64,000 nt of DNA, from the NCBI GenBank assembly GCA_033063855.1, contig CP093829.1, positions 25,141,537 to 25,205,536 on the forward strand, read 5' to 3'. Both the position numbers and the translations under genes were made by a program. The notes under the pieces are model-generated. The model saw nothing but the letters and a program-made list of their open reading frames with translations. It did not search any database and had not been told where the DNA came from. This document shows positions 24,735-37,100 of this stretch, in pieces. The stretch is from Smittia aterrima. Lineage: Eukaryota > Arthropoda > Insecta > Diptera > Chironomidae. Numbering within the stretch: position 1 is the stretch's first letter; the number at the start of each line of letters is the position of its first letter.

Positions 24735-26818
24735 TGTTGCTTCGCCAACTTTATTTTAATCCCATAAGATGAATTTCAATCCGATGATTGCAAATTTTTT
24801 TATTTTTTCGTAATAATTTCGAGAGTAGGAAAAATAATAACGATAGTGAAAACTTGTTGTTATGCAATAATTAAATTGAAATAAAAAACCACACTGTTAA
24901 GACTTTAAATTGCTCGGATATTTTTCTATTTTTTAACTTCTTCGTCTTCTTTTACTCTGTCGAAAAATCGGGAAAACTTTTTTTTTCTCGCTCTCTCTTC
25001 TTCACTTTCGGTGCGGATTATATAACTTTTCTTTTTTCCTTTCTTCCAAGATCGTTTCTTCCAATATTATCACCAAATTCTTATCACTGATTTTTCGATC
25101 GAAAGTAAAGTGGCTCAACTTTACTTGCAGTTATTGAATTAGAAATTTTTCTATTTTTAGCACTCGACAGCAAAATTATTTTTCGGGAGTAAAACTGATT
25201 TTGCTGCCTCTTTGCACGGCGTTCGGTATTGAAATGAGCTGCGCTAGAGCTAAAACAGTTTTTTTCGGGATTTAATGTTGAGCGAGCGAAGAGTGGCACT
25301 AAACTGACGGCGAAAAGCGATCGGAGATCGGGGCTAGTGTGTAGCATTGCGAAATGTGGGCTTCGGCTGTTGTCGATCGCCAAAAATAACTCGACGACGG
25401 ATAAAATTAGAACATTTTTCTTCACAGATTCTCACGATCGGAGGAAAATTCATGCAGTGGAGTTGGGAAATAAGAAAATGTTGCTGCGCGAGAAGAGATG
25501 TACGCCATTGATCTTTTGCAACCATCGCTTCAATCGCGATCGCATCGAAAAACATTTTCACAGCATTTTTCACACACGACACTTTTCTTCTTCATCTCGC
25601 TTCACGAAATATTTCGTGAGGGCATGAGCTAAAATTAAGTAACTCAATCATACTTTGTCCGAATTGTCTTTGAGTTCGTCAGAAGATTTCTGCTTTTCTC
25701 AATTCGAATCAGCAGAGAAACTTCAGTGAATGTGAAAATCTTTTCACAAATACAGTTGGAAAAGTATTCGGAAAACTTTTCATCACGCCGAAGATTTTGT
25801 GAAAATTGTGTGGGTCGGCTATGTTTAGACTTATCTGATCACTAGTTAACTTAAGTAAAACGATCAGGTCACTTTATTCATCTTGCAACTCAAGTTACTC
25901 GTGCAGGAAAAATAGTTTGCCGATCAACAACGTCTTCTCCTCAATCCACTGCATGATGAATGAAATCTTTTCGCTTATTTTGCCGTGCTCGGTTTTCGTT
26001 CTGCAACTTTAAATTCCCTTCATTCCCGATGAAATAGATGAAAACTAATCCAAAGCACTTTCGCAATTGATTGGAAATATTGCCTTTCAAAATATTCAAG
26101 TTTATGTGTGCAAAATGCTTCCGGTTGCGCAATAAATCTTTATTAATCAAGTTAGCAAATCTCTACATCGATCTACACTCAATTCCATTCGTCCATGACA
26201 CAAAAAGTTAAGTTTTATTCACAAATATCATTTCAATCGTTCAGGCTTCAAATCTTTATTCAATTCTTCACTCGAAGCTCGAGAAAAAAAGAAAATTTTT
26301 CACAAAAGATTATTCAAATATTTACAAAAGAATTTCTCTTTCCAATCTATCATTAGAGACTAACATCCAGACAATTGCCCTCTACAGTTTCTAAGTTATC
26401 GTTACAAGTTTATTTACACGATGAATTTTCATTTCGACCTTTACTTGCTGTGGACGAGAGAAAATTTGTTCGTTATCGTTAAATTGAATCCAATGCAAAT
26501 GTTCTAGAAATGAGAAAAGCAAGCAAATGCGATTCATCCAACCACCGAAATAATTTGTGTTAGTCGAAGTGAATCAGTCCAAGACTATGAATAGCTATGA
26601 TTACTCGGCATGCAATTTTTAAATTCCAACTCATAAATAATAAGCGAGAGAAGTAATCCTGCGAAAAGATCTCGAAGGGGTGTCCGAAAGAAGAAAAGTT
26701 CGTGAAAGATCACAGGTGGTGTGAGTAATTTCACGTCGAGAGCGAGTGGGATACAAAGTCAAAGTGGCTTGATGGATGATTTGAAGGAATTTCGAGAATA
26801 ATTCTTTTAACGCCTTAC

Positions 26819-26929
26819 CGTGTGCAGAATCCATAAGCTGATATGAAGTAATCGTGGTCTCCCAGATCTGAGTCGTGTTTATAATTGAAGTTTCCAACTC
26901 CTTCACGCGCTTGCTCGATTCTTGTTTTT
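26819..26929 (-). CDS. Candidate orphan exon, helical, unknown use
   Basis: A strong acceptor (CAATTTTCTTTCTAG) at 26930 and a donor (CACG|GTAAGG) at 26818 bracket 111 bp. They open in exactly the 2-in/1-out phase used at nearby zormin and kettin junctions, encoding KQESSKRVKELETSIINTTQ then IWETTITSYQLMDSAH. It looks amphipathic and helical. It could be an alternative exon joining zormin to kettin. I do not recognise the sequence, and chance splice-like signals are possible. Confidence 0.4.
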
Positions 26930-29900
26930 CTAGAAAGAAAATTGAAAAATGAATCACAAATAAAGTTTCTAGAAAGAAAAGTTCGAGGAAAAGCTCAACT
27001 TCATGTTGGCGGCGACAAGGATTTTCATGTCTTCTCGCCTTCTCCACTGACTTTTCGCAAGTCGCTGATGAATACTCAAAGGAAAATGTGTTTAAAGGTG
27101 TAAAGTTTATATTAATAAAGAGGTAATCTTGTGGGGGCGGCTGAGAGATGCCGAGATGAAAAATAACGAAAGTTATTTTTAATTTATTCACCGCAGAAAA
27201 AAAACGCAAGCCGACATGGAAAATGATACAATCTCGAGTGAGTTTTCACCTGAAGTATTTTAGGAAGGAGTGCTCATGCAATATCTCGAGATGATCAGTG
27301 GAATAATAGCTCAGAACAGTCCATGGCCAGTGTCACAACTTAAAAACCTCTCAAAGACCCCAGAAATTTCTCAGCTAGAATTCCTAAAATAATGTCAGAT
27401 CATGCTTAGAAAGAAGATATCCCGGTTCCGACATCGAAAATAGCCAACTGAACATTCGATATTCGCCAAGTGTTTGTGATTTCTCACAAGTTAAATATTA
27501 TGTTCCCCGTCAAATAAACTTCTCGAACGATTGACTCAAATTATCGAATGTCACATTTGTCAAATCGGAAAGTGATTCACTTCATGACAACTTAAATGCT
27601 TGAAATACTTTCGAATATGTCACTAAATAAGAAGTTAGTCAAAAAAGCTTTAAATAAATCTTTCTTCTCACTTGAGATATTTTTGAAAATCGAGTCACAC
27701 TTGCTGTCTCTTAATTAATATTAGTGGATGAAGATTGACACTTCCAATCCTGAGAATCAGTGGGGAGCATTAATCATCTCGAAAGTATCTTCGTTCTCAA
27801 GTGCAGTTGAATCATTTTTGAAAAGACTGACGAAGGAAATTTTCGAAAAGTTAAATAAATTTTCGACAGATTTTCCGCCACATTTAATTGAGATGAAATA
27901 ATCAAAAGCAAATCATGATGAGATTTCGTGAATCAAAAAGCAGCAGAGAGGAAAGAAAAATCTAAAAATAAAAATTGCGCTGTTTGTTGTAGAAAAGAAT
28001 TTAGCGCAAATACAAAACGCAACAATCTAAAGCGAATAGATTTAATCAAGAAAGGAACATTGGCGGCTGAGATCTGTTTATGATTTTTAAAGTAAAATCA
28101 AGCGCGGCACTGAAGAAAAACGGAAAACTCTAGCAACATTGCGTTTTTCAAGAAGAATTTGCTTGAAAATTTTCTGGCAACGTCGGTTTGCCCTTTTCTT
28201 CTTCAGACTTAAAACTTATTTTCATCAAAAACACATTCGTAAACATAAAACACAAGCAATAAAATCATTTCAGAAGTGATGAACTTTTGATAAAAACTCA
28301 AGAGCTCTTAGAAAAATCTTTGTTTTTGAAATTCGAAGTTGAACAACCCTGCAGCACAAAACAAGTCGTTAGTCGAAATTAAAATAATATGTCTTACGAA
28401 AATTATCGTCTCAACATGAACTTGTAAAATGAAAGCGAATTAATTCGTGGTCAGAAATTTTCTGACAAAATTAATCCTTTTACATTAAAATATTTTCCCG
28501 TCGTGAATCCCATTTTCTCGAAATTAATAAAATCAACAAGAGAACTGCGCTTTAAAATAATTTCCAGACGATAATTCATTCGACATTTCTTGTTGACGTT
28601 GTCAAAACAAGCGTGGCGAGAAAAGTAATTTTATTTCGCCAACTTATTCCACCCCAACAATGATGAATACATTTTCCTGATATTTCTTCATTCATAATCT
28701 CAATTTCGTATAGAAAATTACGAGGAAGAGATTGAAAACTTATTTTTAGCAAAGTCTTGCTCAGCGTAGCCACTTGCAAGTATTTTCTTCAAGCATGTGT
28801 GGGAAAAACGAGAAAATTTGTTGTTTACGTTTCATTCGAATCGAGAGTCAAAACAGCGGCTTCTTTCTGTATTGTGATTTAATCTGATTCATTGCAGATC
28901 TTTGTGATCTTTGCTTTTTCATCCTCGCTCGTTACCGAGAAAAATATTTTCTCCTTGCAGAATTACCCAAGTGCTTTCCATCTTATGATAATTGCATAAA
29001 TATTTGCTTTCCAACTGCGAATCACTTTAAAACATTTACGAGTCGATGAGAGAAGAAAATGAGGGCGAAATTTTAAAATAAAACTTTCCAGTCGAGCAAA
29101 GGAAAAATGTCTTAATGAAGCAATTCGATGAAATCTTTCTCGAGATCTCAATTGGAAACTTCACGAGCCAATCAAGAAAAGTTTTCCAATTTTAGAACTT
29201 CTTTTTTTAAAGCTCCAGGAATTTTATGTTTTTTTGTTCAGTTTATTTTAGTTCCAAGTTGATTGAGTGCAAATTTAGCAGAGACGAAAAATCAAGTTTA
29301 GGAATTTTGCAAAAATGTTCTCGTGATTAAGATTAACGATTTTAATCAATCTACAAGAACATGAAAAACCACAAATTTATGAGACCATTAAAGAATTAAA
29401 TTTCCCAACATTTTTAGACTGCAATTAAAAACTCGAAAAATGTTTGTCGACACTTCGCGATTTTTCTTATAAAAATAAGCGCCAAGCACCGTGATCTCAA
29501 AGTTTTTCTTTCGCCAACATTTTCAAAGTCAATGAAACTTGCTATTTTCTTGTTTCTAAAATAATCTTTCGTCGCGATTGCAGACATACGAGAGTCACCG
29601 TCGGGTGGAGACATCTCCTTCTCGTTTTCCAAAATGGATGAGAAAAATCAGAATTTCCCAAACTTTTCTTTGAATTTTCCTGCAACGGAAAATTTACTCG
29701 AGATCATTGACCGAGGTCATGAAATGTTTTTCTTTTTAAAATAGAAAAGAACGAGGGATTTCCCTCATTTTACGGTGGCGCTTGGCAAGAAAATAGATTT
29801 CTCACATGAGAAAATAAACGAAACCAATGAACTCGTGCGAAGATCATCGTAGACTTGAGGAAAATAAATAAATCAGCTGAGAGCTTACAGGTTTTTCACG

Positions 29901-30967
29901 TCTGCGGGAGACATAAACTTTGTTCCAACAACATTTTTGAAACTCAGATTTTAATTTACAACTCTTACTGATTATAAAAGTAATGTTTTTGATAATCGCA
30001 AATTATTTTAGAGACTCATAAATTTACAAAATAATAAATTTTATGGGATCATTGGATTAGGAAAATTTGTTTATGTTATTGAGTTGCGTTTTCATTTGAA
30101 AATTTCCGGCTTTCAATTAAACTTTAATTTAAAATAAAACTTTTTACTTTAAAAATTAAAATTGTACAATTTAGAGTAAAAATTTTCATTTCTAAAATTA
30201 AAGGAAATTTTAAAATATTATTCCAAAGAAATAGCGATTGATCTGTATTTAAAATGAACAGCCTTCACCCAATGAACAACCATAACCTTTCACAATAATT
30301 CAATAGACTTTCTCAGTTTCATGTTGGCAGAGCAACAAGTTTTTTCTTCGCGAGAGAAGTAAACAAACCGAGAACGATTTATTCTCACTCGATCATCAAC
30401 CTATAAGATAAACTTGGCAAGGAAGTTGTTTACACGTCGTGAACTGACCCAATGCCACAGAAACTTCCGACAAGATAAATGAATTCACGAAGCCGCACAG
30501 GAATTTTCTGCTCAAAAATCTTCGTGAAATTTTGTGAGAAATAAATTCCGTGAGCCGAAGATGTTTTGCATGTGATCGTGAGTTTTCTTCGTCTTCGGAG
30601 GAATCTACGAAATTTGTTTCTTCTTATGCTAGAGGAAAATAATCTGGCAATCCACAGACTCATTCGGATTTTTCATCGGATCGCGATGTTTCTATTTCAA
30701 AGTTTTGTGAACGAATAAAAAATATTTGAATTTGACTTTTCACGCTTTTTTCATTCGGAATTTTCTTTTGAGCTTTAGTGAAAAGACGGAAAATTCAAAA
30801 ACTCTCGCATCATAGGATTTTCCCGGATAAGCTCAATAAGTAAAAGCTTTAACTTTATTTAAATTTTCAAACGTAAAATAAGAACTCTTTTTTATTGAGA
30901 CATCAAAATAAATAAATTTGATAAATTGTTTGATTACATTTTCACATTATTTAAAACATTTTTTGCT

Positions 30968-30973
30968 TTTATT
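30968..30973 (-). terminator. Candidate zormin polyadenylation signal
   Basis: AATAAA on the minus strand, about 80 bases past the zormin stop codon at 31056-31054. Confidence 0.45.
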
Positions 30974-31053
30974 GCGATTTCTCGCGATTTAATTGATTTT
31001 TCTGCAAAGAAGATTTCTTTTAGAAAATAAATAAATCCATCAAGTTTAGTAGA

Positions 31054-31160
31054 TTAGTAAGCTCTGTATCCACGTTTATCTCCGGGGACCATTAAAACAG
31101 CGCGTGTTGAGTCTGCGCCCAAAGGATTCTGTGCGACACATTCATAAGTTGCAGCATCGT
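31054..31160 (-). CDS. zormin: Zormin last exon: end of C-terminal Ig and stop
   Basis: After TTATTTCAG the exon reads DAATYECVAQNPLGADSTRA and ends VPGDKRGYRAY followed by TAA (31056-31054). YEC and the N.LG turn are the F-G strands of the final Ig. It shares the 2-base entry phase with the kettin candidate exon at 24753, which would allow stop-exon skipping. Confidence 0.9.
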
Positions 31161-34100
31161 CTGAAATTATTTCGAAATTTATTTCCTGTCAAGTTTCAGT
31201 CAAGAATATTTATTTTCACCTTGATACGACTGCGGAATCGTCATACGACAAACACCATTTCTAAACTCGATCTGATACTTGTAATTGCTTTCAATGACTT
31301 GTCCATTTCTCATCCAAAAAACTTGTGTGTAGGGATCACATTGCACGATGCATTCAAAGCGAGCAGTCTGACCACTAACGACGGCAATGTCTTTGAGTGG
31401 CTGCAAGAGAATTTTTTAAATCAAATCGTTTCATGTCATCGAAGCAACTCACTGTGATGAACATTGGTGGATGTTTCGGGGGACTTTGCTTCTGTGGATT
31501 AACAATTGACGGCGTGTTTGCTCCTGAACGATCACAATTATTCGAAGAATAATCTAAGGCAAAAAATCGTTTGACAATAAGTCTCATGAAGTAAAAGATT
31601 AAACAATCAAGACGAGTACTTACATTGAACAAAAAACATTTGAAATCGTCTAAGCACAACACAAAGTAACACAAGAAACACGAGTTAGTCACAAAACAAT
31701 TATTTATTCTAAAGTAAGAAGCGAGCGAGAAATCGCATTGCGAACCATCAAAATGCGATTTTTTGTAAGCATCACACTTAGCGATTGGTGGTCGTACCTG
31801 ATGTCTGGAACGCTCCAGATTTGGGCATCACTCGTTCGTAAAAGTTCGCTGTCGGTAAACTGTATCGTTTCTTGTTTTTATCTTGTTTCTCGAATTCGAT
31901 TGGAGTCGTCGTCCCGAAACTGACGACACTCGCTCTGCCGTTTGATTTCTCGTGAATGATTGGCATTTCAATGTCGGATGATCGAGGAGGAATTGATCGT
32001 TGTTTCTCACTCTGCTGACTTCCATTACGAATGCCGCCAACAATTTTCTTCCCTTCGCCAGGGAAAATTATCCCGAACTCATATCCAAAATCATACTTGA
32101 AATAAATGATTCCCGTATCCGGATCGACATGTTTGGTTCCTTTAAACGCATTTTCAAAATTCGTATGAGGGTCAACAATAGGAGAAGACATGGAAAGTTT
32201 TAGAATTTTAAAAAGTTGGAGCATAAATTTCGATTAAAATGGCCAAAAGTTTGTGTCAAAAATTAAAAATTCAAACAAAAAAGTTTAAAAAACAAAAAAG
32301 AATAATTAATTGTGAGTTGTGCTTACCGTATTGTGAGACTCTTGACTCTTCCCGATAAGCTTGAGCACCAGAGCCACTCTCGTTGACACTGTTTGGTCGC
32401 TTAAGAATTGGTTTCTGTTGCTTCTGATTGACATCAGTGATCACATCTTTCATGAACTGATGGGCTTTGCTCTTAAATGCTGTGTTCATGTTATTGATTT
32501 GATTGCTGGCGTGATCGACAATTGTTGGAGCATAACGAGTTTGGACGTTAATATCATCGCGGGTTACATTGTGTGATTGATAGTTTTTGCTTGATGAGTT
32601 GGTTTGATCGCGATACAAAGACGAAGTGAAATATTGTTGTGGACTTTTGAGGGAAGGAGAGTCGACTTTGATCTTTGTTGGCATGATCACGGGTCCAGTG
32701 TCGAATTCCATTGGAGTCATTACTCTTTCATATGATCGAGGAACGCTCGATGATCGACTTGATGGAGGTCGAACTCGTCTGTAGTGAAGATCTTCGTTAT
32801 CGGATGGATTTGGTGTCCAAACGGGACGAATCTTTGCATTCTCGAGTTCGCTGTCGTAGTCACTTTCTCGGAACTCGCCGCGAGTGAATTTTGTTGGAGT
32901 CGGCGGAGGTGGAACTCTCGGCTTTTGTTGATAATATTGTGGCTCAGGAGAGTAAGGGAAAGGTTCAAGTCTCTCTTCTTCCTTCTTTGAACCATCAAGA
33001 GAAATGACTCGTCTCGTTTGAGTGATATTCACAACGCGATGACTTTTCTCTGTCGATTCCTTCATGTGCACTGTGTTTGAAGTTTCATGAGCGACTGCAT
33101 TGTGCTGTGGCTGGCCGGCAACTGCGGTATAATAAGTGGTCGCTTGTGGTCCAGTTGAATAATAATAACTTTTAGTTTGATTAGACTGCTGACTAGAGTT
33201 TTCAGTAAAGTTATTGAAAGCATTTCTTGCTGGTGTGACTGGCGTTGGTTTGACAACTTTTTGTTTCTGCTCAACTTTTTTCGTTTGATGAATTTGAACT
33301 TTCTCGATTGGTTCAAACTTAGGACGGGACGGAGAGTTTGCATATTGCAAAGGAGTTTCAAAAGACGAAGGCGGCGGTGGAGTTCTGAATTTGCTTGAAA
33401 AGTTTTGCGGAGTTTGAGGGAGATTTGGCGTGACTGGTTTGTAAACTTTGTCGGATTGAGCGCTGCCCGGTCTCCAAGTAGCATGAACTCTCGCATCGTA
33501 ATCACTCTCATATTCGCTTTCGCTTTTAACGAACTTTGATGGACTAGGAGCAACTCTCGAATATTGAACTATCGGTTCTTCATTGATCTTAATTTGCTTC
33601 GTAGTCATTGAGATGTTCTTCATCATTTGAGTGGTTTTATTTTCCTGCAAATTCAAAGAAAGAAAATTCGTTTAGAGGAAAATTTTATATTTAGAAAAGA
33701 TTGCGAAATAAAAATAAAAGCGAAAACACACGAAACACACAATTGAGATAAAGCAATGACGAAATGGATTTTATTGTGAGTGTGTAAGAGTGGAATTAAT
33801 TCGCTTTCAAGCGATCGCACTAATATTTTCCATTGAATTTTCCTCTCTCGCTCCTATTGATGATATCACTGGCTCTGCAATCCTACGCAAAACTAGAAAC
33901 ACACAACACACTCTCAAATCGTCTTGAGTCATCTTGAGAGGAAATAACCAAATTGACGCTTCAATCGTCACCGGTTAATCCAAAAATCTCTTCGACTTTC
34001 TTCTGTAATCGACAATTAAGAAATTTCCATTTCGCCAATATATTTTTCAAAATAAACTTCAAAAAGATTTTTATTTAAATATTCTGATGCTGCGAGAGAA

Positions 34101-37100
34101 AAGTTAGTAAGTGATAAAAAAAGTTTCCAATTCGTTCGATTAAAAAAATATTTTGCAATTTTCTTGCGACAAAAACAAAATCACATCAAAAGCATCACAT
34201 CGGGAAAATATTTTTCTTGCGAACCTGTGGAGCGGGAGGGTTGAACTGCTGCTTTGGCGGTTCTTGTTTTAAAAACGGATGCTGAGATGATTTCTCGATT
34301 TTTTGGAAATAAGATTCCGACGAGTGAGTGCTTTCTTCAGACTTTACAAAATTCCTGTACATGCTGTGAGAGTCTTGAGTTTCCGTGAAAAGTTCGCTGA
34401 ACTTTGGCTTCGCTTGAACAAATGGCTTTGGCTGATTCGAAGACACAGGCTTGTGCTGCTGCAAAATTGGTTTTGGTGCTTCTGGCTTTTGAATCGCAAT
34501 TGGTACTTCCCGCGGTGGTTGCTGAGGCTTGAAATTTTCAGGTTTTTGAATCGCGATTGGAACTTCTCTCATTGTTGGCTGCGGCTTGAAAGGCTCAGGA
34601 AGGGAAACAAAAGGTTCCATCTTTGGCAATTCAAACTGAATTGGAGCGAGAGGATTTGGTTCCGATGATTTTTCACGCTGAAGGAACTTTGGCGGTTCAA
34701 CGTGACGATAACCAGTTGACGATTCTCTTTTCAGCTCAAAGTTTTCAGATTTGAATTCTCTTGACTCAAATTGCTGAACTTGAGGGACGAAAGGCTCGGG
34801 TGCTTTAATTGGTTGTTGTGTAATAATCGGGTCAGCTTTGATTACTGGTTGAGGCACAAAAGGTTTGACTGCTGGTGGAGCAGCTTGTGGCATAAAAGGT
34901 TTAGTAATTGGCTGCGCAGGGACAAAAGGTTTTTGCGGTTGAGCGACTTTCGGTGGAGACAAAGATCTTTGGGGAGTTTGACGTGTAGGCAAAATTCGAA
35001 CGCCGCCTCGTGGAACTCGCTCGGGTTCTTTCTCAAGAGTTTCTTCAAGAGATTTCTCAATTTTCTCAACGTAAGATTGTTTCCTTTCGTAAACTGGCTT
35101 AGGAGCATAGCAAATTTCTGGAGGTGAACCAGGTTCGATATCCAAAGGAACCAATGGAACCATCGGCTTCGCGAATTGTTTCACCAATCCTGGAGCTTTC
35201 AAATCCGAAGGAAGACTCTTTACCTCTTCTTGTTTAATTCTCTGTTCAAAGTAGCTCTTCGTATCTTTGATGGAAGGTCGTGGTGCTTCTTCTTGAACTT
35301 GAGTTTGAGAAGCGTAAGGTTGAATGGGAACGAAATGTTCCTTCGATGAGAGACTTTCCTGTTGCTGTGTTTCTTGAATATTTGTTTGCGAGGAAGAATA
35401 AGCGACAAACGATGATTTATGTTCGTGTGAGAAATTTTGCTGCTGATGTTGTTGCTGTTGCGAAAATGGTTCAGCATTTGGCTTCATCGCCCATAATTTT
35501 TCCATGTTGACAGCTTCAGTTGAAGGTTTTGGAGATGGACTTCTCGTCATTCTTGGCTCAGCAGTGAAAAGCTGATCGCGATTGATTTGTGGCGTGTAAG
35601 GCCTTGGAGAAGCTGGGGACATCGGCTTTTGCATGAAAGGAGATGTTGCAACTGATTTCGTCGATAAAAATTCTTTCTTCTCGTGTCGTTCTTCTTTTTT
35701 GAATCCTTGCGGATAAACAGAGCCGCTCAAAGGCGTTTCATTTGTTTGATGAACTTCTTCTAACTTCTTTACTTTCTCAACGAGTTTTTCAGGCTGAGCC
35801 GCTGGATTCTTTGGCATGAAACCCATTTCTGGAGGAGGCTCAGGAACAAGATTGAAATAAGTCAAATCTTCGTTCAATTTCGACTTGAACTGATCCTTAA
35901 CTTCATTTTGCTTGTGAACATAAGATTTGCTGCTTGATTTGACCAAGTCTTCGTATCTCGTGTACTTCTCGTCTTGCAATGGAGGCAAATTCTTCAAATT
36001 ATTTTCAAAGAAGTTCAAAGCGCTTTGAGTGGGCAAAGCTTGAGAATCGGAAAATGGGAAGGGCACTGCTGGTTTTGAAGTTTCAAATTGAGTTTGAGTC
36101 GATTCAGTTTGACTCTTAGTCTCACGTTTCAAGTCAGTGCCAACCATTGTTCCTTCGCTGACCAACGGAATTGTTGGCGTTTGCGTTCGTTGCGAGAAAG
36201 TCACAGGAGGAAAATCAGGGAAATTCGCTTTGTGTTCCATTCTCATCGTCGCCGATGTTGTTCGTGTCGTTTCAAGAATTACTTTCGATTCAGTGGAGCT
36301 TCCCATATGAGCCTCCGATTTTACTTCTTGATGAGCGGAATAATTATCCTTGGACATTCCATTTTGATTTGGAATTTGCGATTGATTTGACTGATTCGTT
36401 TTCGTTTTAAAGAATTTCGATTTGATAGAAAAGAAATTTGAAGAGAAAAGTTGTGGAAAATAAAATAAAAGAAACTTACTTTGAGTGGATCGACCGGCAA
36501 ATCGCTAAAGACAACAGTTTTTGTGATCTCGACCATGCGATCAGGTTGTGATTCGAGGACTAAGAAATCTGCGATGCTTTGCGCTTCACCTCCAGAGTTT
36601 TCAGCCTTCACCATATACTTTCCTGAATCTTGAGTAGTCACTGTGGAAGAAAAATGTTTAAATTATTTTAATTGAATGAGAAAGATTTAATTGATCAAAC
36701 CATTCTCGATGATCAGTTTGTAGCAAATGCCAAGCTGAGCAAGTTTATATTCGGATGACATTGCTTTTTCGATCGGACGATCGTCCTTGAACCAAGTAAT
36801 CTTTGGTTCAGGAGTTCCAGTAATTTCAACGTCCATGATTACGCGTTCGCCTCGTTTAACGACTTGCGCTTGAAGTCGTCGACCAAACACCGGAGGGAAA
36901 ATTGATTCTGAAGAGAAGAAAAATTCAATTGAATGTTGTTTTGTTTCCATTTTCAGACTCACTCTTGACAACTAAATCAGCGGTGCTCGTTGCGGAGCCC
37001 GCGTCGTTCTTTGCAACTGCCGAGTATCTTCCACCATCTTTGGTCATGACGTTGTACAACTTGATATTGATTTTATTCAAGTTATAGAAAATCTCGATTA

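Larger units (their letters stand above)
24735..31053 (-). other. Long gap between kettin start and zormin stop (6.3 kb)
   Basis: AT-rich DNA, intergenic for separate transcripts or intronic for a joined zormin-kettin transcript. It must hold the kettin promoter if kettin is transcribed alone. One well-bounded candidate exon is at 26929-26819; otherwise I see no coding, tRNA or mobile element. A TATA-like TATATAAT on the minus strand near 25018-25025 is possible but unsupported. Confidence 0.6.

Noticed and set aside
25018..25025. TATATAAT as a kettin TATA box
   Set aside because: The sequence is AT-rich throughout and no initiator or mapped start supports it; noted only as a possibility.
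26631..27209. 192-codon minus-strand open frame as a whole gene
   Set aside because: Only the middle 37 codons have splice borders and coding character; the flanks are hydrophobic AT-rich filler.
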